From NCBI GenBank assembly GCA_022824025.1, contig JAJEBF010000013.1:62001-126000 (forward strand): a stretch of 64,000 nucleotides of DNA. The letters are read 5' to 3'. The translations under genes were made by a program, and so were the position numbers. Under the pieces are notes generated by a model, which made no database searches, was not told where the DNA came from, and saw only the letters and a list, made by a program, of their open reading frames with translations. This document shows positions 35,568 through 43,926 of this stretch, one piece after another. The DNA comes from Caldilineaceae bacterium. GTDB taxonomy: Bacteria; Chloroflexota; Anaerolineae; Caldilineales; Caldilineaceae. Each line of letters opens with the position of its first letter. Within the stretch, counting starts at the first letter, position 1.

Positions 35568-36296
35568 ATGATGGCAGAGCTCCCTAAGGAGGGCGGACAG
35601 TTTCGGACGCGCGGCGGCCTGGCTGGCTATTTCAGAGTTGTGTGGGCGGTGGCCGACAAGGACGTGCGCACAGAGTTGCGCGCCAAGGAAATCCTGGGGA
35701 CGATGGCCGCATTCTCTCTCCTCGCAGCCGTCATATTTGGCCTGGCCTTCGACCTGCGTGTGCCGCGGACAGAGTTGGTGGCGCCTGGAATCCTGTGGGT
35801 AATCATCATGTTTGCCGGCGTATTGGGGCTGCACCGTTCTTTCGGATCGGAGAGCGATCTTGGCACTCTGACAGGACTGCTGCTGGCTCCGGTGGAACGG
35901 TCGGCGCTTTACCTGGGCAAGACTGCCGCCAATCTGGTTTATTTTCTGATTGTCGAAGCGCTTCTTGTCCCGACCCTGCTCATCCTCTTCGACGTCAATC
36001 TGCTGAAACCGTTGATACTTGCGGGGCTGCTGCTTGGCACGATCGGTTACGTAGCCGTCGGGACACTCTTCGCGGCTCTGACAGCACGCAACAGGGCCAG
36101 AGAGACTCTGCTGCCAGTACTGCTGCTTCCTGTCCTGGCGCCGCTTTTTATCTCTGGTGTGGGTCTGACGGCTGCTGTGCTTGACGGAAGGGCTACGTCA
36201 GAAGCCTGGCCCTGGATTGGCATTATCGCGCTCTATGATATTGTGGTCTTTGCGGTTGCCTTCTTGTTTATCGACCTGATCTGGGAACAAAGTTGA
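35568..36296 (+). CDS. ccmB: Haem exporter membrane subunit CcmB
   Basis: A 242-residue integral membrane protein with about six helices. The CcmB signature is visible in VADKDVRTELRAKEILGTMAAFSLLA and in the middle segment HRSFGSESDLGTLTGLLLAPVERSALYLGK. Together with CcmA and CcmC it forms the haem-handling ABC complex. It begins 63 bases after ccmA. Confidence 0.92.
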   Translation: MMAELPKEGGQFRTRGGLAGYFRVVWAVADKDVRTELRAKEILGTMAAFSLLAAVIFGLAFDLRVPRTELVAPGILWVIIMFAGVLGLHRSFGSESDLGTLTGLLLAPVERSALYLGKTAANLVYFLIVEALLVPTLLILFDVNLLKPLILAGLLLGTIGYVAVGTLFAALTARNRARETLLPVLLLPVLAPLFISGVGLTAAVLDGRATSEAWPWIGIIALYDIVVFAVAFLFIDLIWEQS

Positions 36297-36318
36297 CTAA
36301 GAGCCTTGGAACGCGCAA

Positions 36319-37056
36319 ATGAACGAATCCGCAGTTCAGGGAGGCGCAGGCCGCTGGTTTGCGCTCCTGCTCGTCTTTGATGCCGTCGCTGCGTTTGCCA
36401 TGATCGCAGCCACGTGGGCGGGGCTTCTTTACGCCGGAGACGCCATCAATCTCGGCGGCGTTGAACAGGTCGCCCAACGAATCTTCTACTTTCACATTGG
36501 CAGCAACATCGCGGCCCTCCTTGGATTCCTGGCTTCTCTGGTCGGCAGCCTGGGCTATCTGTTCAGTCGGCGCCTGGTGTGGGACTGGTGGGCCGCGGCC
36601 GGCGTGGAAGTCGGCACGATCTTCGGGGTGTTCGTGCTGCTGTCCGGCGCCATCTGGGCCAAGCCTGCCTGGAATACGTACTGGACCTGGGACCCCCGCC
36701 TTACCACTGCGACTGTTACGGTTCTGATCTACATCGCCTATATGCTACTTCGAAATGGTTTTGAGAACCCTGACACGCGAGCCCGTTTTGCCGGCATTTA
36801 CGCCATTTTCGCTTTCTTAAGCGTTCCTCTCACCTACTACAGCGCCCGGCTGTTCCGGTCCATCCATCCAATTGTCTTTGATGGCGCCAACCAGGAGGCG
36901 CAGGGGGGATTCTCGATTGGTCCGACCATGGGGCAAACGCTTGCCATGGCAATGATCGGATTCGCGCTACTCTTCTTTGCGTTACTGTGTCACAGAGTGC
37001 GCCAGATGGCATTTGAATCCCGCATTGACGCCATTCGAGGGGAAATATACGAATGA
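36319..37056 (+). CDS. ccmC: Haem exporter protein CcmC (WWD family)
   Basis: A 245-residue protein with six transmembrane helices and the periplasmic tryptophan-rich haem-handling loop WAKPAWNTYWTWDPRLT. Two flanking histidines (FYFHIGSN and IHPIVF) are the expected axial ligands. It transfers haem to CcmE. The stop overlaps the ccmD start (ATGA). Confidence 0.93.
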   Translation: MNESAVQGGAGRWFALLLVFDAVAAFAMIAATWAGLLYAGDAINLGGVEQVAQRIFYFHIGSNIAALLGFLASLVGSLGYLFSRRLVWDWWAAAGVEVGTIFGVFVLLSGAIWAKPAWNTYWTWDPRLTTATVTVLIYIAYMLLRNGFENPDTRARFAGIYAIFAFLSVPLTYYSARLFRSIHPIVFDGANQEAQGGFSIGPTMGQTLAMAMIGFALLFFALLCHRVRQMAFESRIDAIRGEIYE

Positions 37057-37202
37057 TATATCTGACAGTGGCCCTGGTCCTGTTGTGGCTGCTCGTTGGG
37101 GGGTACCTGGTCTTCATGTTGATCCGCCAGCGGAGTTTGGAAAGGGAGTTGAGCACGTTGGAGGAGGAGCTCCAGGACAGGATATCCAGCGATCAGACGT
37201 GA
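37053..37202 (+). CDS. ccmD: CcmD-like small membrane protein
   Basis: ATG 37053 overlaps the ccmC stop by 4 bases and encodes 49 residues: one transmembrane helix (LTVALVLLWLLVGGYLVFML), then a basic patch RQRSLERE and an acidic coiled-coil-like tail. Size, topology and position just after ccmC match CcmD, which holds CcmE to the CcmABC complex. Sequence similarity of CcmD proteins is always weak, so the call rests mainly on context. Confidence 0.8.
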   Translation: MIYLTVALVLLWLLVGGYLVFMLIRQRSLERELSTLEEELQDRISSDQT

Positions 37203-37338
37203 CGGGAATCTCGTTCCAATCTTGGTAAGATTGTTTACTGCCCGCCGGCCTTCATGGCAATAAAGTAGAACCAGAAGATTTCGTTCGCCGCCTTGCGAGC
37301 AACGCAGGGCAAACTGGAAACTTAGGCAGGTCAATGAC

Positions 37339-38268
37339 ATGGCGCAAAACATTTCTAGCACCAGAAACATAGGAACCGGTCCTCTTTCGGGCACGACCGG
37401 ACCCAAGCAGGCAAGGCGCAGCAACACTTTTCTTCACTCTCTTGCCTTTGTGATCGGCTTCGGCGCTGTCTTTACCCTGTTAGGTTCCGCTGCCGGCCTC
37501 CTGGGACAGAATCTGAACCAGTACCTTCCCATCGTTCAGCGAATCGGCGCCGTCCTTCTCGCGGTCTTCGGCCTGACCACGCTTGGCGTTCTCGGCTGGA
37601 TCGTGAATCGCGTCCAGGCAAATGAACGCCTTGCCTCCAATCCTGCCATCGCGGCGCTGGTTGATATTCTGCGCTTCCTGAATGCCCTGATGTATACCGA
37701 ACGCAGAGTGACCGAGCTGCACAAAGTGAAACGCGGCTGGGGTTACCTCAGCAGCGCCATGATGGGTGTCAGCTTCAGCGCCGGTTGGGTCCCCTGCGTC
37801 GGTCCTATTCTGGCCAGCATCCTCTTTCTTGCAAGCGATAGCGCCACCGTCGTCCAGGGCGCTCTGCTGCTGGCCATCTACAGCCTGGGACTTGGGCTTC
37901 CCTTCTTGATTACCGGGGCCGCATTTGGCAAGGCCACTTCAATTCTGCGTAAGCTCAACCGCCACGCCAACGTCGTCAGCGTCATCAGCGGCATTTTTCT
38001 GCTCTACGTGGCCTGGCTTCTTTGGGCAGACCGGCTAACGATGCTGACGACACAGTTTGCATTCTTGAATGAATGGGTCTTTTTGCTGGAAGAAGCGCTT
38101 TCCACCTCAACTGGGGTAAACGCAGCCTTTAGCGCCGGAGCGCTCAGCGCAGCCCCGTTGGCCTTTGTGGCAGGCATCATCAGCTTTATCAGTCCCTGTG
38201 TGCTGCCTCTGATTCCTGCCTACATCGGCTACCTGAGCGGCGCGGCGCTCTCCGGCGACAGGAGTTGA
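37339..38268 (+). CDS. ccdA: CcdA-like thiol-disulfide transporter, apparently circularly permuted
   Basis: A 309-residue membrane protein that should carry reducing power across the membrane for cytochrome c maturation. Both redox motifs of CcdA are present: GWVPCVGP (Cys153) and SPCVLPLIPAY (Cys287). In ordinary CcdA the SPCVLP helix is the first and GW(T/V)PCxGP the fourth. Here the protein begins at the segment that normally follows helix 1 (RRSNTFLHSLAFVIGFGAVF), runs through helices 2-6, and ends with the normal helix 1 and YLSG. No SPCVLP-coding sequence lies upstream. The ribosome site of the following TlpA gene lies within its last codons. Confidence 0.85.
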   Translation: MAQNISSTRNIGTGPLSGTTGPKQARRSNTFLHSLAFVIGFGAVFTLLGSAAGLLGQNLNQYLPIVQRIGAVLLAVFGLTTLGVLGWIVNRVQANERLASNPAIAALVDILRFLNALMYTERRVTELHKVKRGWGYLSSAMMGVSFSAGWVPCVGPILASILFLASDSATVVQGALLLAIYSLGLGLPFLITGAAFGKATSILRKLNRHANVVSVISGIFLLYVAWLLWADRLTMLTTQFAFLNEWVFLLEEALSTSTGVNAAFSAGALSAAPLAFVAGIISFISPCVLPLIPAYIGYLSGAALSGDRS

Positions 38269-38274
38269 TAGAAC

Positions 38275-38883
38275 ATGCACAGTCCGCTGAAACAGTTGTC
38301 AAAACTGCTGGCAGCGTGGGCTGTAATCGCACTGGCCATTGCCGCCTGCGCCGCGGCGCCGCCCGCCGACGGCTCGCCGCAGGAATTCATGCCCACGCCT
38401 CTCGACCAGTTCCCTGACGCGTTGGGCAAAGGCTTCCCCGTAGCTGAAAACGTCCAGGAAGGGAGCGCAGGCGTCGGAGACGACGCGCCCAACTTCGCCT
38501 TCTTTCTTGAGGATGGGCGCGGCGCCGACCTCGCCTCCCTCCAGGGCAAGCCCGTCGTCCTCAACTTCTGGGCCACCTGGTGCGGGCCCTGCCGAGCCGA
38601 AATGCCGGACCTGGTCGCCCTTCACGAGTCCGATCCCCAACTCGTCGTTCTGGAGGTAAACGTAGGTGAGGAACGAGCTGCAATCGAAGCGTTCGCCTCA
38701 GAGTTCGGAATGAACATGACCGTCGTACAGGACCAGGAAGACTCGATTCGCAGGGCCTACAATGTGCGTAATATGCCCACGACGGTATTTGTCCGATCAG
38801 ACGGATCGATCGGCGCCCGTTGGCCGGGATTCCTTGCCGGGGAACAGCTGCACGAGTTTGTCAACCAGATCAAGAACCAGTGA
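38275..38883 (+). CDS. TlpA/ResA-like thioredoxin-fold lipoprotein
   Basis: A 202-residue exported thiol reductase. The lipobox is AIAAC at the end of a hydrophobic signal, followed by a Pro-rich linker and a thioredoxin domain with active site FWATWCGPCRAEMP and cis-Pro motif NMPTTVF. Reduced by CcdA, it would reduce apocytochrome CxxCH thiols. It starts 6 bases after ccdA. Confidence 0.92.
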   Translation: MHSPLKQLSKLLAAWAVIALAIAACAAAPPADGSPQEFMPTPLDQFPDALGKGFPVAENVQEGSAGVGDDAPNFAFFLEDGRGADLASLQGKPVVLNFWATWCGPCRAEMPDLVALHESDPQLVVLEVNVGEERAAIEAFASEFGMNMTVVQDQEDSIRRAYNVRNMPTTVFVRSDGSIGARWPGFLAGEQLHEFVNQIKNQ

Positions 38884-38891
38884 GGCGCGCA

Positions 38892-39179
38892 ATGCGCATA
38901 ACGCTTTTCACCAAGCAGAACTGTCAACTTTGCGACGCCATAAAGTATGAACTCCTGGACTTGCAGGTGGAGTACGGATTTGACTTCATCGAGACGTTTC
39001 TGGAAGAGGAATCCGGCGTCATGCCGGAAAAAATGGCGCATGTGCCTTGCGTAAATGTTGAAAGGGAGGGCCAGGTCATCCTGCGCCTGGAGCATCCTAT
39101 TGAGCAGACGGCCTTGCGACGCGTCATCCGCGCCCAAGTGAAGACGCAGAAGGCGAGCCCGAACAGGCCAATACGATGA
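38892..39179 (+). CDS. Glutaredoxin-like protein (DUF836 type)
   Basis: A 95-residue cytoplasmic thioredoxin-fold protein with active site KQNCQLCDAIKYEL and cis-Pro motif HVPCVNVE. ATG 38892 is 8 bases after the TlpA stop. The extra cysteine next to the cis-Pro is unusual. It overlaps the DUF2085 gene by 4 bases. It may supply electrons on the inner side or act independently. Confidence 0.82.
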   Translation: MRITLFTKQNCQLCDAIKYELLDLQVEYGFDFIETFLEEESGVMPEKMAHVPCVNVEREGQVILRLEHPIEQTALRRVIRAQVKTQKASPNRPIR

Positions 39180-39832
39180 CTTCGAGCCGCGAGGAAGAGG
39201 CGCAGAGCAGTGTCCAATCAGCGGTTGCTCGCCGAGTCGACGGCGCGGTCATGGGGATTGCCCGACACTGGCTCGCACTTTTCAATTCCCTTGTCGCCCT
39301 CTACCTCATCCTCCCGTTTCTTGCGCCGGTCCTTGCAACGTCCGGCTTGGCCCTGCCTGCGTCGCTCATCTACTCGGTCTATTCGGCCACATGCCACCAG
39401 CTCCCTGAACGCAGTTACTTTCTCTTCGGCGAGCAGCCCCTATACAGTCTCACGTCGCTGGAAAGGTCGGGAGTGGAATCCGACGGGGGTCTCTGGCAAC
39501 GCAGGGCCTTTCGCGGCAACGACGACACCGGCTACAAGGTCGCAATCTGTCAACGCGATGTTGCCATCTACGGTTCAGTCGTGGCGGCCGGCCTTCTCTT
39601 CGGCCTGCTGCGAGGACGCGTCCGCTCCATCAGCCTGAAAATATATGTCCTGCTGCTCTTTCCCATGGCCCTCGACGGCCTCAGCCAGCTTTTCGGCCTG
39701 CGCGAGAGCAGCTGGTGGCTCCGTTCCGTGACGGGCGCGCTCTTCGGGGGCGCGTCGGTCTGGCTGGCCTATCCATATATTGAAGCGGCCATGCGGGATG
39801 TCATTCGGCATGAGGAGTTTAGGCTGAGGTAG
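39176..39832 (+). CDS. DUF2085 family membrane protein
   Basis: A 218-residue protein with four to five hydrophobic helices and the DUF2085 hallmarks: YSATCHQLPERSYFLFG, VAICQRDVAIYGS and DGLSQLFGLRESSWWLRSVTG. The invariant Cys/His residues suggest metal or redox chemistry, but function is unknown. It is translationally coupled (ATGA) to the glutaredoxin-like gene and ends the ccm operon. Confidence 0.88.
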   Translation: MTSSREEEAQSSVQSAVARRVDGAVMGIARHWLALFNSLVALYLILPFLAPVLATSGLALPASLIYSVYSATCHQLPERSYFLFGEQPLYSLTSLERSGVESDGGLWQRRAFRGNDDTGYKVAICQRDVAIYGSVVAAGLLFGLLRGRVRSISLKIYVLLLFPMALDGLSQLFGLRESSWWLRSVTGALFGGASVWLAYPYIEAAMRDVIRHEEFRLR

Positions 39833-39870
39833 TTTGATGAAAGCGGCGTCGCGAGGTCCAAAGGGCTGAC

Positions 39871-40086
39871 TTATTCGTCTACCAATCCCCCTTCCCCGGC
39901 CCGCCTTCCGGCCTTTTCTTCAGTTTTGAGCGCGTTCTTCCAACTTTCAGGGGCGCCGTTGGGAGCAGCCCAAGAAGGCTCCTGAAGATGAAAGCGGAGC
40001 CAGAAATGCCCAAGTCCACGCCTTTGCGCCGAGAAGCCAGCGATAGTATCCACTGCCCCGCAAAGGCGCTTCGCTTCCTCGCCCTC
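39871..40086 (-). CDS. Possible short ORF or gene remnant downstream of dam
   Basis: The first bases past the dam stop are open on the minus strand in two frames. One frame reads EGEEAKRLCGAVDTIAGFSAQ... to ...GGLVDE and can extend back inside dam to 40197. The other begins with a TTG that overlaps the dam stop (TTGA) and gives 69 residues. Neither is recognisable. This may be a worn remnant of a gene linked to the methylase, or chance. Confidence 0.25.
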   Translation of the reverse strand, partial: EGEEAKRLCGAVDTIAGFSAQRRGLGHFWLRFHLQEPSWAAPNGAPESWKNALKTEEKAGRRAGEGGLVDE

Positions 40087-41035
40087 AATAGTTCGCAACC
40101 AATAACTCAGTGATCGGACCGCGCTTTTTGGCGTTGCTGTTGATGCGACGGTTCGCGAAGACCTTGTGGATTTCGAATCCCGAATAGAGGTCCTCAAAGA
40201 AATTGTCGTTCGGATTCTCGTTGTGCGGATCCGAATTACTCAGCATCACTTTTGCGCCGGCGCGCCCCAACTCCTGGTAGAAGAGGGCAAGCCGTCTTTG
40301 TTCATCGTCGTCAAATCGGTGCATGTAGAAGGAGTTGAAGCTGGACGTCTTGCTGATCGGCCGATACGGGGGATCCATGTAAACGAAAGTGGACTCGTCG
40401 ACAAAGCTCTTGCACGCGGTAAAGTCGCCGTAGTGGATCTCCGCCTTCTGAAGAGATCGTGAAACCGAGCGAAGATTGGTCTCGTCGCAGATCCTGGGAT
40501 TGCTGTAGTTCCCGTAAGGAACATTGAATTCCCCCTTGGAGTTGACGCGGTAGAGGCCGTTGAAGCAGGTGCGATTCAGAAAAACGAGGCGCGCGACATG
40601 CGATGCCGGGTCCGTCGCCGTAGTGGGATCGATTCGGTTGACTCTACCGAAATTGAATGACTCCCGCACATCGTAGTAAAAATGCCTGCGTTCAACTCTG
40701 TCTAGTTTAAGAAACTGACTCTGAATGTCTTCCAGTCTCTCTATCAGACCTTCAACCTGCTGCTGGATTGTGCAATAGGCCAGAACCAGGTCCGCGTTCA
40801 TGTCGGAAATGAAGAACTCGCGGATGTCAAAAAAGTTTGAGATGAGAAAAAACACCGCGCCGCCGCCGATAAAGGGTTCAGCATATTTGCTGAGGCTTCC
40901 TTCCCAAAGACCGGCAGGGAGATGGCGCCCGATCTGGGGCAATAACTGGCCTTTGCCGCCGGCCCACTTGAGAAATGGTTTTGCATCTCGGTTCTCTTGC
41001 GAAACAGAAGGAAAGTGTAGTTGCCGGAATTGCAT
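40085..41035 (-). CDS. dam: Adenine-specific DNA methyltransferase, Dam/M.DpnII type
   Basis: A 316-residue N6-adenine methyltransferase. It carries motif I FLKWAGGKGQLLPQI, the AEPFIGGGAVFF segment and catalytic motif IV VYMDPPYRPIS, in the alpha-class order of Dam and DpnII methylases, so GATC is the probable site. It is surrounded by non-coding stretches, and its composition looks more AT-rich than its neighbours. No intact restriction endonuclease is adjacent, so it is either solitary or the survivor of a restriction-modification system. ATG 41035 has no strong ribosome site. Confidence 0.88.
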   Translation of the reverse strand: MQFRQLHFPSVSQENRDAKPFLKWAGGKGQLLPQIGRHLPAGLWEGSLSKYAEPFIGGGAVFFLISNFFDIREFFISDMNADLVLAYCTIQQQVEGLIERLEDIQSQFLKLDRVERRHFYYDVRESFNFGRVNRIDPTTATDPASHVARLVFLNRTCFNGLYRVNSKGEFNVPYGNYSNPRICDETNLRSVSRSLQKAEIHYGDFTACKSFVDESTFVYMDPPYRPISKTSSFNSFYMHRFDDDEQRRLALFYQELGRAGAKVMLSNSDPHNENPNDNFFEDLYSGFEIHKVFANRRINSNAKKRGPITELLVANY

Positions 41036-41549
41036 GTATGACGAACCTGACTGTGGAATCTTTCAGAACGCAGCGCCATCCATTATCCCACACGTGATCT
41101 GCCAATTCAACCGAAGCAGACACTGGGCGCGAAGCAGTTTCTCGGGCGGCTGCATGTACAAGAATTTTCGGGAAGGCGCTGGATTTTCAGGATTGCATGC
41201 GATGGGGCGCCGCACTTGGGGCGGTCGCCGGGCAGGAGGTGAAAGGGTGGAAGGTCAACGGCATGGATTGGACCTGTTTCCAGCGTGTAGACCAGGCTGC
41301 GTGTGAGGTTCAGGTAATCTGGGCGAAATCACGCTGATTTCCGCAAGCGGCTTTTTCTGTCAGTCCCCTGTCTGGGATGGACCTATTCCCGCTGGCCTAA
41401 CGAGCTCACTTTTCGGCCCCGAATCCCATTAGGAAAGGCGGATTGGGATGAGAATCCACGTTGGATGCCCCGTTCCTGCTTCCCGAACGAAAGCCCGCGA
41501 GAAGTTTCACAGGATGAGAATGGGCACGCTGCGGCCCTGACAGAACCCT
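41036..41549. other. Intergenic region with short palindromes, no gene seen
   Basis: This 514-base stretch between dam and the ADP-ribosylglycohydrolase gene has no supportable gene. It holds a tight palindrome, GAAATCA-CGC-TGATTTC at 41325-41341, followed by CCGCAAGCGGCTTTTT, a weak + strand terminator-like hairpin. TGCGGCC/GGCCGCA arms at 41530-41536 and 41554-41560 flank the glycohydrolase stop. Confidence 0.5.
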
Positions 41550-43715
41550 TCAAGGCCGCACGACCACCTCATCGGTCATCACCCTTCCTTCCTCGACCAC
41601 CAGGGCTATTCCGCCGCCAGCCAGTTTGCCGTCAGCTGCCTCCAATAGAGGCGTGTTCATGTCGTTGACGAATCCTTGCACACGATCTCCTGTGACCCGC
41701 AGCTTCAAGGTGTGCGTATCCCCGAAATCCCAGGGGAAGTCGACTTCCGCCAAGACGGTGTCCCCGTCCAGCGCGCGTACGAGACGGGCCAGGCCGCGGC
41801 CTTCGGCTGAACGGCAGAGTAGAATGGCGTAGTAGCGCCGCATGCCTTGCGCTCTTGCCGCAATGCCGGCAGCCTTGCACAGGTGAAAGGTAACTTCCGA
41901 CTCCACCTCGTAATCGGCCCACTCCCTCGTCCCTGTCATGAGCAGGCCGCGGCCGCGATTCTGAACAATTCGAAATGCCTCAGGCCACCAGAAGTCGTAG
42001 CTGTCAACGCCGTCGACCCAGGCTCGCCGCCACATCTGCGGCGCAGCCATTCCCATCCGGCGCAGATCCGCGGGCGCGTCCGGTCGTGAAAAGGTGACCT
42101 CAGGTTCTCCTTCCCAGGTCAGATAATCCAGGTATACCGTGCCCTGGGTTCGTTCGTCGCCGTGGACCGCGACCCCGATTTCGGCAACCGGCTCGTTGCC
42201 GGCACCCGCAACCGTCCAACGGAAGGTTCGGCGCTCTCCGGGCTCGAGCAGTTGCGTAGGACCGGCCTCAACGATGAGCTGGTCATCTCGAGCGCGGTAC
42301 CGTCGCAGATACAGGCCTGCATCCACGGCCCGTTCGTTGCCGGCGTCCGCCTCCAACTCGGCGATCACTGTCTGGCCGGGACAGAGCGAGGGCGATGCCA
42401 TCAGACCGTATCCTCGCTGCTCGAAGTATTCGGCAGTCTCCTTTGAAGGTATGAACGTGTGGGTTGCCGCCCTCGCCGGACGCCCTCTTGCGACGCCGTC
42501 AAAATGCAGCGCCAGGCTGCGCCCGCCCAGCCGGCTATGCCCCGCCACATTTTCCAGGGTGAGCGTGCCGCGGCTGTCAACACTGTCATCTGGCATGAAG
42601 CCTTGAACTGAGCCAGGGAACTCAAAATGGTAGCGGGAGCCGTTCTTGGGCTTGTACGGCGGCTCCTGCGCCAGTGCGCGCCCAACGTTGATCACGTGCA
42701 CGCTCTCGGTCACCGCGTCGGTCACCGCCCTTCCGCCATCGGCGGTCGGCAGATAGAGCCGGTCAGAAACCGGCCCACGAAAGTCAGGGCCGTCCTCAAG
42801 ACCTGCCAGCCCGTTCTTGATGCCCAGCAAGCAGCCTACATTTCCTGAATTGCAGTCAGTATCCCAGCCGCTTGTATTGACGATCATCAACGTCTTCTGG
42901 AAGTTGTCGTCGCCGTGAAGAAGGGAATGGATGATCAGCGCGTGATTGGGAACCATGTGGCAGTTGCCACCGTATTTGTCGTACCCGAAATTGTCGGCGA
43001 TCTGCTCCCTGGTCTTTCTCCAGTCGGGGCCGTTGACCGCGTGCCATTCCCGAATCTGCTCGATCAAGGCGCGGATCAAAGAGTCCTTTGGAATGACGGC
43101 CAGGCCTGTATCGATCAGCCTGTGTATGTCCGTTTCGACAAAGGCCTGGGCTTCCATCGCCGCCAGCGCCTGCGCGCCGTGAATTGCGACCCCATCGTGG
43201 GCGACGCTGGCCGCGCGGCGGGCCAAATCAGCCGCCAGCTCCGGATCCCCGGGCGCAACCATCGCCCACCCGTCGATGAATATCTGCGCGCCGATCTGCT
43301 CGGATACGACCTGGCCGTTCAGCGCCATCGAGCCGCTGCGAGGGGCGGAGATTCCCTCCTTCAGTCTCAGATAGGCCGTATGCTCGGTGGAGTTGCCCAT
43401 TCCGCCCCACCAGAGAATTGTACGCTCCTCAATAATGTAGTTCAGCCAGGTCTGCCCGACCTGCGCCGGCGTGATCGAATCGGCATTGCCGTAGTCGGGC
43501 AATGCGCGCAGGAAGGTGAACGTGCCGGAAATGTCATCGTCCGTCACGACCAGGGGCACGTCAAGATGCTCATGGACATAGTAGTTGATCTCGCCAAAGC
43601 GTTCATCGAGCATTTCATAGGTCCAGCCTTCGAAGGGCCGGCCCAGGTACACGCCGATCAGTTTGCCCAGTACGCCGGCGTAGACCTTCTCTGTATAGTC
43701 GATTGGAATCGTCAT
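41550..43715 (-). CDS. ADP-ribosylglycohydrolase family protein with C-terminal beta-sandwich
   Basis: A 721-residue protein. Residues 1-330 have the ADP-ribosylglycohydrolase fold, with metal-binding motifs VVTDDDISGT near residue 55 and TSGWDTDCNSGNVG near 285, expected to bind two Mg2+. The C-terminal 370 residues look beta-rich, with a first part around FEFPGSVQGFMPDD and a laminin-G/concanavalin-like second part (VESEVTFHLCKAAGIAARAQG, LKLRVTGDRVQGFVND), as in sugar-binding modules. ATG 43715 follows GGAGGAGCG. Nearby sugar genes suggest a glycan-related rather than ADP-ribose substrate, but this is open. No signal peptide is visible. Confidence 0.82.
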   Translation of the reverse strand: MTIPIDYTEKVYAGVLGKLIGVYLGRPFEGWTYEMLDERFGEINYYVHEHLDVPLVVTDDDISGTFTFLRALPDYGNADSITPAQVGQTWLNYIIEERTILWWGGMGNSTEHTAYLRLKEGISAPRSGSMALNGQVVSEQIGAQIFIDGWAMVAPGDPELAADLARRAASVAHDGVAIHGAQALAAMEAQAFVETDIHRLIDTGLAVIPKDSLIRALIEQIREWHAVNGPDWRKTREQIADNFGYDKYGGNCHMVPNHALIIHSLLHGDDNFQKTLMIVNTSGWDTDCNSGNVGCLLGIKNGLAGLEDGPDFRGPVSDRLYLPTADGGRAVTDAVTESVHVINVGRALAQEPPYKPKNGSRYHFEFPGSVQGFMPDDSVDSRGTLTLENVAGHSRLGGRSLALHFDGVARGRPARAATHTFIPSKETAEYFEQRGYGLMASPSLCPGQTVIAELEADAGNERAVDAGLYLRRYRARDDQLIVEAGPTQLLEPGERRTFRWTVAGAGNEPVAEIGVAVHGDERTQGTVYLDYLTWEGEPEVTFSRPDAPADLRRMGMAAPQMWRRAWVDGVDSYDFWWPEAFRIVQNRGRGLLMTGTREWADYEVESEVTFHLCKAAGIAARAQGMRRYYAILLCRSAEGRGLARLVRALDGDTVLAEVDFPWDFGDTHTLKLRVTGDRVQGFVNDMNTPLLEAADGKLAGGGIALVVEEGRVMTDEVVVRP

Positions 43716-43926
43716 CCTGGCGCTCCTCCTTCTTTGCCCTAACGCCCCACGTTCAGCCTGGTCCATTTTCTCCACAGCCGGCATCCTGAAACATTCCTGC
43801 CAAATGGACTTACCCCCAATAGAGCCCGCGCCGAATCTCGCGCACTCGACTCGCGTGCCCCCAGACCCGAATGGCGCGCCAGGTCATCGACTCCGACCTA
43901 CTGTGAAGAGGGACTTGCAGTTGTCG

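Noticed and set aside
41325..41341. Tight palindrome GAAATCA-CGC-TGATTTC
   Set aside because: It could be an operator, but no adjacent start codon or promoter gives it a target, so no function is claimed.
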